From Maricaulis sp048270095 (GTDB taxonomy: Bacteria > Pseudomonadota > Alphaproteobacteria > Caulobacterales > Maricaulaceae), in the NCBI RefSeq assembly GCF_048270095.1, contig NZ_JBLWTL010000001.1:124001-188000 (forward strand): a DNA stretch of 64,000 nt, given 5' to 3'. The number at the start of each line of letters is the position of its first letter. Position 1 is the stretch's first letter. Below, one piece after another: positions 15,765 to 24,275 of the stretch. The notes under the pieces are model-generated. The model was not told where the DNA came from. It made no database searches and saw only the letters and a program-made list of their open reading frames with translations. Made by a program: the position numbers and the translations under genes.

Positions 15765-18362
15765 ATGAGCCGATACAATCCACGTGAAGCCGAGCCAAAA
15801 TGGCAGGCGGCTTGGGCGGAGCGTGACTCCTTCCGGGCGGGCGGGCCGAAGGCTCAAAACGGTAAGCCCAAATACTATGTCCTTGAGATGTTTCCCTATC
15901 CATCGGGACGCATCCATGTTGGCCATTCGCGCAATTACACGATGGGCGACGTCATCGCCCGCTATAAGCGCGCCCGTGGCTTTGATGTCCTGCACCCTAT
16001 GGGCTGGGACGCATTCGGCCTGCCCGCCGAGAATGCGGCCCGCGACCGCGGTGTGCATCCTGGAAAATGGACTCACGCCAATATCGACGTGATGCGCGGT
16101 CAGCTGCAGCGCCTCGGTCTGGCTCTGGACTGGAGCCGGGAATTCGCGACCTGCGACCCGTCATATTACAAGCACCAGCAAGCCATCTTTCTGAAATTCT
16201 TCGAAAAAGAACTGGTCTACCGCAAGACGGCCAAGGTCAACTGGGATCCAGTTGACCAGACCGTGCTTGCCAATGAGCAGGTCATAGACGGCCGTGGCTG
16301 GCGCTCCGGTGCCCTGGTGGTACAGCGGGAACTGGATCAGTGGTTCTTCAAGATCACATCCTATGCCGACGAGTTGACCGATGCGCTGGAGACGCTCGAC
16401 CGCTGGCCGGAAAAAGTCCGTGTCATGCAGGCCAACTGGATCGGGCGCTCCCGCGGTGCGACCGTCCGCTTCCCGCTGACCGAGACTGAAATCGCCGATG
16501 AGTTCGGGGCAACGATCGATGTCTTCACCACCCGGCCGGATACCCTGTTCGGCGCCAGCTTCCTGGCTCTGGCCCCTGACCATCCTATCGTGCGCAAGAT
16601 TGCCGAGGACAATCCGGAGGTCGATGTCTTCATGCGCGAATGCGCCCGGATGGGCACAACCGCCGAAGATATAGAGAAGGCGCCAAAACGCGGTGTTGAT
16701 CTGGGCATTACTGTACGCCACCCCTTTGATCCAAATTGGGAATTGCCGGTCTGGTCGGCCAATTTCGTGCTGTCATCCTACGGGACTGGTGCGATATTCG
16801 GGTCTCCGGCAGGGGATCAGCGCGATCTCGATTTCGCCCGCAAATACGAACTTGCCGTCAATCCGGTCGTGCTGCCAGCAGGCGAGGACGCCGCGAACTA
16901 CAAGGTTGAGGACGAGGCCTATACCGGGCCGGGGACAATCATCAATTCGCGCTTCCTGGATGGTCTGGACACCGATACGGCACTGCAGCGCGCGATTGCT
17001 GAGCTGGAATCTCTGGAACTTGGCGAGGGTTCAACGAGTTACCGTTTGCGCGACTGGCTGGTTTCGCGGCAGCGCTATTGGGGCTGCCCCATACCGATCA
17101 TCCATTGCAACACTTGCGGTGTCGTGCCGGTACCCTCTGACCAATTACCGGTTGTCCTGCCGGAAGACGTCACCTTCGACCAGCCGAGCAATCCGCTCGA
17201 GCGCCATCCGACATGGAAACACACCGATTGCCCGTCCTGCGGCAAGCCGGCGCGCCGCGAGACCGACACGCTCGACACCTTCGTGTGTTCATCCTGGTAT
17301 TTTCTGCGCTTCACCTCGCCCTGGTCGGAAGACAAGCCGTTTGATGCCGCCGAGGCTGAACACTGGCTGCCCGTCGACCAGTATGTTGGCGGTATTGAAC
17401 ACGCCATCCTGCACTTGCTCTATGCGCGCTTCTTCACCCGGGCGCTGAATGACACTGATTTGCTGAACATGGCGAGCGGCGAACCATTCGCCGGCCTGTT
17501 TACCCAGGGCATGGTCACGCACGAGACGTTCAAATCCGGCGATGGCCGCTGGCTGTCGCCCGAAGAGGTCGACCGCAAGCATGATGGTGCGGTGGAAATA
17601 GCGACCGGCAAACCCGTCACGATTGGCGGCATTGAGAAAATGTCGAAATCCAAAAAGAACGTCGTCGATCTGGACGCTTTCGTTGAGGATTTCGGGGCGG
17701 ATGCGGCGCGGTGGTTTGTCCTTTCGGATTCGCCGCCGGAACGCGATGTCGAATATACCGATAGCGGTGTGGAAGGCGTCTGGCGGTTTATCCAGCGCCT
17801 CTGGACCGTCGTGATTTCATTGCCCGAGGACGCGCCAGGACCACTGAGTGTCGCGACCAATGTCGAGGGCGACGCCCTAGTGCTGCGCAAAATGGCCCAC
17901 AAGACGCTGAAAGGCGTCACAGAGGCGATTGAGGGCTTCCGCTTCAACTCGGCCGTCGCACAGATCCACGACCTTGTGAACGCCTTGCGCAAGGCTGAGG
18001 ACGGTGGTGCCGGCATGATTGAGGCCAGAGCGGAAACGCTCGGCATACTGGCCCGGCTGATTTCGCCCTTCATCCCACATCTGGCTGAAGAATGCTGGCA
18101 CAGACTGGGCGGTGAAGGCCTGGTGATCGATGCGCCATGGCCGGACGTCGATCTCGACGTGCTGGTCGAGACTGACCTGGTTTTGCCTGTCCAGGTGAAT
18201 GGCAAACGGCGTGGCGAGATCTCGGTTCCCAAGGATCTGGATCAGGAAAGCGTCAAACAATTGGCCATTTCCGAAGAAGGGGTGGCGCGTTCGCTCGAAG
18301 GGCTTACGATACGCAAGGTGATCGTGGTTCCAGGTCGCATCGTGAATATCGTCGCAGGATAA
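15765..18362 (+). CDS. leuS: Leucyl-tRNA synthetase
   Basis: An 865-residue class I synthetase of normal length. The HIGH motif appears as HVGH in FPYPSGRIHVGHSRNYTMGD, the KMSKS motif as KMSKSKKNVVD, and the large editing (CP1) insertion lies between them with its conserved threonine-rich loop (DVFTTRPDTLFGASFLALAPDHP). A zinc-like Cys cluster (CNTCG, CPSCG) is present. The C-terminal anticodon-binding domain ends with VNGKRRGEISVPKD. It charges tRNA-Leu in the cytosol. It follows the DUF3576 gene by 38 bp and leads into lptE. Confidence 0.99.
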   Translation: MSRYNPREAEPKWQAAWAERDSFRAGGPKAQNGKPKYYVLEMFPYPSGRIHVGHSRNYTMGDVIARYKRARGFDVLHPMGWDAFGLPAENAARDRGVHPGKWTHANIDVMRGQLQRLGLALDWSREFATCDPSYYKHQQAIFLKFFEKELVYRKTAKVNWDPVDQTVLANEQVIDGRGWRSGALVVQRELDQWFFKITSYADELTDALETLDRWPEKVRVMQANWIGRSRGATVRFPLTETEIADEFGATIDVFTTRPDTLFGASFLALAPDHPIVRKIAEDNPEVDVFMRECARMGTTAEDIEKAPKRGVDLGITVRHPFDPNWELPVWSANFVLSSYGTGAIFGSPAGDQRDLDFARKYELAVNPVVLPAGEDAANYKVEDEAYTGPGTIINSRFLDGLDTDTALQRAIAELESLELGEGSTSYRLRDWLVSRQRYWGCPIPIIHCNTCGVVPVPSDQLPVVLPEDVTFDQPSNPLERHPTWKHTDCPSCGKPARRETDTLDTFVCSSWYFLRFTSPWSEDKPFDAAEAEHWLPVDQYVGGIEHAILHLLYARFFTRALNDTDLLNMASGEPFAGLFTQGMVTHETFKSGDGRWLSPEEVDRKHDGAVEIATGKPVTIGGIEKMSKSKKNVVDLDAFVEDFGADAARWFVLSDSPPERDVEYTDSGVEGVWRFIQRLWTVVISLPEDAPGPLSVATNVEGDALVLRKMAHKTLKGVTEAIEGFRFNSAVAQIHDLVNALRKAEDGGAGMIEARAETLGILARLISPFIPHLAEECWHRLGGEGLVIDAPWPDVDLDVLVETDLVLPVQVNGKRRGEISVPKDLDQESVKQLAISEEGVARSLEGLTIRKVIVVPGRIVNIVAG

Positions 18363-18368
18363 AATCAA

Positions 18369-18869
18369 ATGCGCCCTTTGCGTCTCGCACTCTCCACTCT
18401 GCTCCTGATCGCCTCTGCCGGGCTGTCGGCCTGCGGTTTCACGCCCATGTATGGCACCAACGGGGTTTCCAGCGAGCTGGCCGATATTCGTGTCGAAACC
18501 GGGCGCGAGCGGGTCGACTTCCGTCTGCAGGAAGCGCTGCTGGACGGCATGGGCGCCCGATCGGCGTCCGGGCCCTACACCATCCGCGCCACGACGAGTG
18601 TGACATCAACCCCGTTTGGCGTCGGTGCCGACGCCATTGCCAGCCGCTACGCCCTGCGCATCACCGTCAATTGGCAGCTATATCAAGACGGAACGATTGA
18701 TCCCGTCATGACCGGCGTCGCGCGGAGCGATGCGTCCTATGATGTTCCCGCCGGCGTCTATGGAGCTCTGGCTTCAGAGGCAGATGCCGAGGATCGCGCC
18801 ATCAATATCGCGGCTGATCGCATCATCACGCAACTGGCGCGGGCGATGCAGGACGGGCAGGCGTGGTAA
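18369..18869 (+). CDS. lptE: LPS-assembly lipoprotein LptE
   Basis: A 166-residue lipoprotein. MRPLRLALSTLLLIASAGLSACGFTPMYG has a lipobox with the mature cysteine followed by GF-P-MYG, typical of alphaproteobacterial LptE. The rest is a short alpha-beta domain. LptE plugs the LptD barrel and helps place lipopolysaccharide in the outer leaflet. It starts 6 bp after leuS and overlaps holA by 7 bp; the leuS-lptE-holA order is widely conserved and supports the call. Confidence 0.9.
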   Translation: MRPLRLALSTLLLIASAGLSACGFTPMYGTNGVSSELADIRVETGRERVDFRLQEALLDGMGARSASGPYTIRATTSVTSTPFGVGADAIASRYALRITVNWQLYQDGTIDPVMTGVARSDASYDVPAGVYGALASEADAEDRAINIAADRIITQLARAMQDGQAW

Positions 18870-19918
18870 AAACATCGCCACGCGATGCCGATGCGCGCAT
18901 CGCGCGTCCCGACCCTGCAATCAAGGCCTATCTTGTCTTCGGACCCGACCGCGGCCTGGTCCATGAACGCGCCGATGCCCTGGCCAAAGCTCTGGTTCCC
19001 GACCCGAATGACCCGTTCGCGGTCACCCAGCTGACCGAAGACGACCTCAAATCCGATCCCGCCAGCCTGTCAGACGCGATGGCGGCGATGTCGCTGACCG
19101 GTGGGGCACGGCTGGTGCGCGTGCGCTTGTCCGGCGAGACTGGCAGCGGCCCCATCCTGGAGCTCGTGGCGGCGCTCGAAAAGGGTCAGGCCCAGGCAGA
19201 AGCGTGTCTGGTGGTCGAATCCGGCGATCTCACCCCCCGCGGGAAGCTGCGCAAACTGTTTGAGCCAGCCAGGTCGGCGATGGCTATCGCCTGCTATGCC
19301 GACTCAGCGCAATCACTGGCGGATATTGCCACCAAAATGCTCGCCGAAGAGGGCCTGAGCCTCACGTCCGACGCTCGATCAGCCTGGCTGCCACGGCTGG
19401 AAGGCGATCGGGCCTTCGCGCGGGGAGAGATTGAAAAACTTATTCTTTTCAAAGGCCTGAAAAGCCAGCGGGCGCCAGGCGATGATCGTGTTGAGCTCAT
19501 TGATGTCGAAATGATCGCTGCAGACCAGGGCGATGCCGCGCTCGACGCGATTATCGGTCCTGTGCTGGATGGCTCAATGTCGGTGGCAGACAGCGCCTAT
19601 GTCCGCGCCCTGGGCGGCGGCGCCAGTGCTGTGGGCGTATTGCGAGCCCTTCAGCGCCGCCTGGACCAGCTCGGCTCGGTTGCCGCTGCAGGCGGGGATG
19701 AAACGGCCATGGCCCGCAGTGGTGCACCACGTTACGGCCCGCAGGCCGCACAATTTCGCGGTCAGATGCAGATCTGGCGGGGGCGCAGGCTCGATGCAGC
19801 CCGCCAATTGGCCTTTGATGCCGAGCGAGCCGTCAAGCGGTCCGCCAGTCCGGCTGATACCCTGGTCGGTGACCTTCTACTGCGTCTGGCACGCGGGGCC
19901 GCGCGTATGCGGGCCTGA
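18863..19918 (+). CDS. holA: DNA polymerase III delta subunit
   Basis: A 351-residue protein, the usual length for HolA. It starts at GTG 18863 inside the end of lptE. The N-terminal AAA-like domain (KAYLVFGPDRGLVHERADALAKAL) lacks a working Walker A, as expected for the delta wrench. The middle part (GDLTPRGKLRKLFEPA) and the helical C-terminal collar (FRGQMQIWRGRRLDAARQLAFDAERAVKRS) fit the family. It opens the sliding clamp as part of the clamp loader. It is convergent with parB (7 bp gap). Confidence 0.93.
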   Translation: MVKTSPRDADARIARPDPAIKAYLVFGPDRGLVHERADALAKALVPDPNDPFAVTQLTEDDLKSDPASLSDAMAAMSLTGGARLVRVRLSGETGSGPILELVAALEKGQAQAEACLVVESGDLTPRGKLRKLFEPARSAMAIACYADSAQSLADIATKMLAEEGLSLTSDARSAWLPRLEGDRAFARGEIEKLILFKGLKSQRAPGDDRVELIDVEMIAADQGDAALDAIIGPVLDGSMSVADSAYVRALGGGASAVGVLRALQRRLDQLGSVAAAGGDETAMARSGAPRYGPQAAQFRGQMQIWRGRRLDAARQLAFDAERAVKRSASPADTLVGDLLLRLARGAARMRA

Positions 19919-19925
19919 CGGGCTT

Positions 19926-20846
19926 TTAGTGTTCGGCTGAACTGAGCCGCCGGCAGACATCATCAAGCTGCTCCAGCGTCGTATACCGGACGCGAACCTC
20001 GCCGCCATTGCTGCCATGCCGGATATCAACATCCAGTCCGAGACGGGCCGAGATATCGGCCTCGAGCGAACGCGTGTCAGCATCCTTGTCAGCCTCACCC
20101 TTGGCAGGAGATTGGCGGCGGGACGGGGCCGGCCGGTCCAGAGCCTGGCGTGCGAGAGCTTCAGCGTCACGAACAGAAAGACCCTTATCAACAATGAGTT
20201 GGGCGAGACTTGCTGGATCGGGCGCCGTCGCAATTGCGCGGGCATGTCCGGCGGAAATCTGGCCCTCGGCCAAGTTTGTCAGGACGATGGCAGGCAGGGA
20301 AAGCAGGCGCACCATATTGGCAATATGGCTACGGCTCTTGGACACGGCGCGCGCTATGTCTTCCTGTGTGTGGCCGTAACGATCAATCAGCTGGCGATAG
20401 GCCTGGGCTTCTTCAACCGGATTGAGATCAGCCCGCTGGACATTCTCGACAATGCCGATTTCCAGCGTCTCCTGGTCGGAGAGGTGGCGAACAAGGGCAG
20501 GCACTTCATGCAGACGTGCCCGTTGTGCAGCCCGCCAGCGGCGCTCGCCCGCGACAATTTCATAAGCCTCGCCCTGCCCTTTGGCTGGACGAACCAGGAT
20601 TGGCTGGACGATACCCTTTTCGGCGATCGAGGCTGCGAGCGCCTCCAGTTCGGCCTCTGCCATGGCCTTGCGAGGCTGGTCGGGATTCGGGCGGATCAGT
20701 TCGATCGCCAACATCCGGACACCATCCCGTGAAGCAGGCGTCGGGCTGCCTTCAGACGGCGCGGTTTCAAAGGATTCGCCCTCGGTTTCACCGAGGAGAG
20801 CCGAGAGTCCGCGGCCGAGGCGGCGATTCTTGTCAGTTCCGGTCAT
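19926..20846 (-). CDS. parB: Chromosome-partitioning protein ParB
   Basis: A 306-residue ParB. The N-terminal RRLGRGLSALLGE segment contacts ParA. The CTPase/ParB core carries IRPNPDQPRKAM and the GERRWRAAQRARLHEVPALVR box. A helix-turn-helix (TQEDIARAVSKSRSHIANMVRLLSLP) recognises parS, and a C-terminal dimerisation domain follows. ParB loads and spreads at parS near the origin and drives segregation with ParA. Its start overlaps the stop of parA by 4 bp (ATGA). Three parS sites lie 1.4-3.4 kb away in the same block. Confidence 0.98.
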   Translation of the reverse strand: MTGTDKNRRLGRGLSALLGETEGESFETAPSEGSPTPASRDGVRMLAIELIRPNPDQPRKAMAEAELEALAASIAEKGIVQPILVRPAKGQGEAYEIVAGERRWRAAQRARLHEVPALVRHLSDQETLEIGIVENVQRADLNPVEEAQAYRQLIDRYGHTQEDIARAVSKSRSHIANMVRLLSLPAIVLTNLAEGQISAGHARAIATAPDPASLAQLIVDKGLSVRDAEALARQALDRPAPSRRQSPAKGEADKDADTRSLEADISARLGLDVDIRHGSNGGEVRVRYTTLEQLDDVCRRLSSAEH

Positions 20847-21688
20847 GCCACTTCACCCTGTTTCAGCCGGCTACGGCTACGTTCCTGACGGACAATTTCG
20901 CGGGCCAGGCCGAGATAGGCCTGGGACCCTGTGCAGGCTAGGTCATACAGCAGAACAGGCTTGCCGACGGATGGCGCTTCGGAGACGCGCACATTGCGCG
21001 GGATCACCGTCTTGTAGACCGTATCGCCAAAATGACCGCGCACATCGGCCGCAACTTCGGCGGAGAGATTATTGCGGGAATCATACATGGTCAGCACGAT
21101 GCCCTGGATCTCCAGCTTCGCATTCAAATGTCCACGGACGCGTTCAACCGTGCGAATGAGCTGGGTCAGCCCTTCAAGGGCGAAGAATTCGCACTGGAGC
21201 GGCACGAGAATGGAATCGGCCGCCGTCATGGCATTGACTGTCAGGACGTTGAGTGATGGCGGGCAGTCGATCAGGATATAATCGAAACCGTCTGATTCAT
21301 GTTGCAGGGCTTGAAAATACTGGTCCACGGCGCGCTTGAGACGGTAGGACCGCCCCTGATCGGTCGCCAGTTCAAGCTCGGCGCCTGACAGGAGCACGTC
21401 GGATGGAAGAATGGACAGGCCCGGTACCAGCGTCGGCACCAGGGCCTCGCGTAGTGGGATATTGCCGACCAGAACATCAAAGGATGTCGTTGTCCGCCGC
21501 GCCGGCGGGACGCCGAGTCCGGTCGACGCATTACCCTGGGGGTCGAGATCAATGATGAGAACGTTCTGCTTCACCGCCGCCAGTGCGGTGCCCAGATTGA
21601 TGGCGGTTGTGGTCTTGCCGACCCCGCCTTTCTGATTGGCGATAGCGATCACACGGGGCGCACGCTGGCGCGGAAGATCATCGGACAC
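20843..21688 (-). CDS. parA: Chromosome-partitioning ATPase ParA
   Basis: A 281-residue Walker-type ATPase of the ParA/Soj/MinD class. The deviant Walker A is KGGVGKTTTAINLG near residue 20. DYILIDCPPSLNVLTVNAM is the Walker B region. I prefer the GTG start at 21688 because GAGG at 21695-21698 sits 6 bp upstream; an in-frame GTG at 21700 would add four residues. The gene overlaps the end of rsmG by 11 bp. ParA forms a nucleoid-bound gradient that pulls ParB-bound origins toward the pole. Confidence 0.98.
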   Translation of the reverse strand: MSDDLPRQRAPRVIAIANQKGGVGKTTTAINLGTALAAVKQNVLIIDLDPQGNASTGLGVPPARRTTTSFDVLVGNIPLREALVPTLVPGLSILPSDVLLSGAELELATDQGRSYRLKRAVDQYFQALQHESDGFDYILIDCPPSLNVLTVNAMTAADSILVPLQCEFFALEGLTQLIRTVERVRGHLNAKLEIQGIVLTMYDSRNNLSAEVAADVRGHFGDTVYKTVIPRNVRVSEAPSVGKPVLLYDLACTGSQAYLGLAREIVRQERSRSRLKQGEVA

Positions 21689-22301
21689 GCTGTACCTCAC
21701 TGATACGCAGGATCACACCATCACCGGTCTGACTGGGTATGACTTCGGTTTCGAATGTCCAGTGTTTATGGGCCTCGGTCAATTCGTCACGGTAGTGCCG
21801 ACCCTTGAAAAACAGGCCGACAGTCCCGCTTTTCAACAACGGGGCGGCGAAACCCAATAATTTATTCAAGGGCGCAAAGGCGCGGGCCGTGACGATTTCA
21901 AAGCCCTCGGACGGGTCCATCGCCTCGACCCGAATCGCTCGCGCCTCGGCTGCCACGCCCAGTTCGCCAATCACGCGATTGAGGAATGCGGTCTTCTTGG
22001 CCACGGAATCGATCATGACGATGCGGGTCTGGAGCCCGCGATCGCGACAGGCCAGGGCCAGCGCCAGCCCCGGGAAGCCGGCGCCGGCTCCCAGATCGGC
22101 GATGCGGCGCGTCCCGGACGGGATGAGCTGCATCAGCTGGAGACTATCGAGGGCGTGCCGCTCCCAGAAATCGTCCAGCGTTGACCGGCCGACCAGATTG
22201 GTATGGGCATTGGCGTCCACGAGGAGCTCGCGCCACCGATCAAAACCCTGCGCTGTTTCACGTGAAACACCGGTGGCCGCTTCAAATTCGTCCCGGGTCA
22301 A
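21678..22301 (-). CDS. rsmG: 16S rRNA m7G527 methyltransferase RsmG
   Basis: A 207-residue protein with SAM-binding motif IADLGAGAGFPGLALALA. NLVGRSTLDDFWERHALDSLQL is the family signature. It methylates G527 of 16S rRNA; its loss gives streptomycin resistance in many bacteria. The only start giving the normal N-terminus (MTRDEFEAATGVSRET) is a TTG at 22299-22301 that directly abuts the mnmG stop codon, so it is probably translated by coupling. The codons for V-S-R-E-T-A form a perfect parS palindrome (listed separately). Confidence 0.96.
   Translation of the reverse strand: MTRDEFEAATGVSRETAQGFDRWRELLVDANAHTNLVGRSTLDDFWERHALDSLQLMQLIPSGTRRIADLGAGAGFPGLALALACRDRGLQTRIVMIDSVAKKTAFLNRVIGELGVAAEARAIRVEAMDPSEGFEIVTARAFAPLNKLLGFAAPLLKSGTVGLFFKGRHYRDELTEAHKHWTFETEVIPSQTGDGVILRISEVQRVR
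22254..22269. other. parS: parS site 1 (inside rsmG)
   Basis: TGTTTCACGTGAAACA is a perfect 16-bp palindrome identical to the canonical ParB-binding parS sequence. It lies within the 5' part of rsmG, about 1.4 kb from parB. Confidence 0.93.
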
Positions 22302-24161
22302 TCAGCTTGCCTCTCTCTTCTGGCGCTTCACATGCGCCAGCACCGCCGTCAAAGCCCCGGGCGTCACGCCCTCAAGGCGCGCGGCCTGGCCCAATGTGTC
22401 CGGCTTGGAGGCGATCAATCGCTCGCGCGCCTCGTTCGACAGTCCGCCAACGCTGGAATAGTCCAGATCTGCGGGTATTTTGACGGCTTCATCGCGCCGG
22501 AAGGCGAGAATATCGGCCTGCTGGCGATCGATATAGCCGGCATAGACGGCGTCGATTTCCATCTGCTCCGCGACCTGCCCGTCAAACTCGGACAATTCCG
22601 GCCAGATCGCCCGGACATCAGCCCAGGCAATGGCCGGATAGGCCAGCAAGTCGGCGACCGTGCGCCGGCGGCCATCGGAATTCACCGTCAGGCCATGCCG
22701 TTGAGCTTCCGGGGGTGTAATATCGAGCTCGGCGACCCGCTGCCGGGCACGGGTCAGTTTTTCCTGTTTCACGTGGAACATATCGCGCCGCGTCGCTGAC
22801 ACGGCGCCGAGTTCAATCGCCTTCGGTGTCAGCCGCTGGTCGGCATTATCAGCGCGCAGGATGAGCCGGTACTCGGCCCGCGAGGTGAACATGCGATAGG
22901 GCTCGCTCACACCGCGCGTCACCAGATCGTCGATCATCACGCCGATATAGGCCTCGGAGCGGCTGAGAATGAAAGGTGCGCTGCCCGCCGCTGACAGGGC
23001 GGCATTGAAGCCGGCGACAAGACCTTGCGCCGCTGCTTCCTCATAGCCGGTCGTGCCATTGATCTGCCCGGCCAGCCAAAGACCGGCGACCGCACGGACC
23101 TGGAGCGTGGTATCGAGCTCGCGTGGATCGACATAATCATACTCGATCGCATACCCATACCGCTTGACCTCTACCTGTTCGAGGCCGGGAATGGTCCGCA
23201 GGAACGCGTCCTGAACCGCATCCGGCATCGAGGTCGATATCCCGTTCGGGTAGACGGTGTCATCGTCGAGACCTTCAGGTTCGAGGAAAATCTGGTGTTC
23301 GGACCGATCGGCGAAACGCACGACCTTATCCTCGATCGAGGGGCAATAGCGCGGCCCCCGCCCTGCGATCGAACCGCTATAGACGGCCGAATGCTGGAGA
23401 TTGTCGGCGATCACGCGGTGGGTCGCCTCGGTCGTATGGGTGATGGCGCAACTGATCTGGGGCACTGTGATGCGGTCAGTCAGGAAGGAAAACGGTACCG
23501 GTATTTCGTCGGCCGCCTGTTGGTCCAGATCATTCCAGGCAATGGAGGATTTGCGCAAACGCGCCGGCGTCCCGGTCTTCAACCGGCCCATCCGCAAGCC
23601 GAGACCATAGAGCGTCTCCGCCAGACCGATCGATGGTTTCTCATCAACCCGGCCAGCCGGAATACGCTCCTGACCGCGATGGATCATGCCACGCAGAAAC
23701 GTCCCGGTGGTCAAGACCACACTGGCCGCCCGATAGGCCTGGCCCGCAGCATCAATCACTCCAACGCAGCGACCGCCTTCCAGGATGAGATCCTCCACCG
23801 GTGCGGCGAGGATTTCGAGATTGGGTGTCTCGTTGAGCACGGCCTGCATGGCCTGGCGATAGAGTTTGCGATCAGATTGGGTACGCGGCCCGCGCACGGC
23901 CGGCCCCTTGGACCGGTTGAGCAGCCGGAACTGGATCCCCGACGCGTCAGCGACCAGGCCCATAACCCCGTCAAGCGCATCGATTTCCCGGACCAGATGT
24001 CCTTTGCCCAGACCGCCGATCGCGGGGTTGCAGGACATCTCACCAATGGTCTCAAGCTTGTGCGTCAGCAGCAGCGTGCGCGCGCCAAGCCGTGCCGACG
24101 CTGAAGCCGCTTCGCAACCGGCATGGCCGCCGCCGATAATTATGACGTCCCAGGATTTCAT
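22302..24161 (-). CDS. mnmG: tRNA uridine-5-carboxymethylaminomethyl modification enzyme MnmG (GidA)
   Basis: A 619-residue FAD protein. The N-terminal dinucleotide motif VIIIGGGHAGCEAASASARLG, the CNPAIGGLGKGHLVREIDALDG block and the C-terminal GLSNEARERLIASKPDTLGQAARLEGVTPGAL segment are all present. With MnmE it installs the cmnm5 group on U34 of certain tRNAs. The start is ATG 24161 (MKSWDV), preceded by GGAAGAG; an upstream in-frame GTG at 24167 is less likely. A near-palindromic parS lies inside the gene at 22765. Confidence 0.98.
   Translation of the reverse strand: MKSWDVIIIGGGHAGCEAASASARLGARTLLLTHKLETIGEMSCNPAIGGLGKGHLVREIDALDGVMGLVADASGIQFRLLNRSKGPAVRGPRTQSDRKLYRQAMQAVLNETPNLEILAAPVEDLILEGGRCVGVIDAAGQAYRAASVVLTTGTFLRGMIHRGQERIPAGRVDEKPSIGLAETLYGLGLRMGRLKTGTPARLRKSSIAWNDLDQQAADEIPVPFSFLTDRITVPQISCAITHTTEATHRVIADNLQHSAVYSGSIAGRGPRYCPSIEDKVVRFADRSEHQIFLEPEGLDDDTVYPNGISTSMPDAVQDAFLRTIPGLEQVEVKRYGYAIEYDYVDPRELDTTLQVRAVAGLWLAGQINGTTGYEEAAAQGLVAGFNAALSAAGSAPFILSRSEAYIGVMIDDLVTRGVSEPYRMFTSRAEYRLILRADNADQRLTPKAIELGAVSATRRDMFHVKQEKLTRARQRVAELDITPPEAQRHGLTVNSDGRRRTVADLLAYPAIAWADVRAIWPELSEFDGQVAEQMEIDAVYAGYIDRQQADILAFRRDEAVKIPADLDYSSVGGLSNEARERLIASKPDTLGQAARLEGVTPGALTAVLAHVKRQKREAS
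22765..22780. other. parS: parS site 2 (inside mnmG)
   Basis: TGTTTCACGTGGAACA differs from the perfect palindrome at one base (G for A in the right arm). Read on the coding strand, it encodes the M-F-H-V-K-Q stretch of MnmG. It is about 500 bp from site 1. Confidence 0.88.
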
Positions 24162-24246
24162 GATCACTCTTCCGGTCGCGGATCAGATTGCCGCGAAGCC
24201 CGCTACATAGGGCTGCCAACGCCCGGAGTCGAGCCGCAGCGCCCAG

Positions 24247-24262
24247 TGTTTCACGTGAAACA
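24247..24262. other. parS: parS site 3 (mnmG-mnmE gap)
   Basis: TGTTTCACGTGAAACA is a perfect 16-bp palindrome in the 114-bp gap between the mnmE stop and the mnmG start. It is the only clear site of the cluster outside coding sequence. Confidence 0.93.
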
Positions 24263-24275
24263 GACTCGCTAAACC

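Noticed and set aside
15774..15790. CACGTGAA at the start of leuS
   Set aside because: Both arms have several mismatches to parS.
23025..24104. 359-codon open frame antisense to mnmG
   Set aside because: Composition artefact opposite a complete mnmG.
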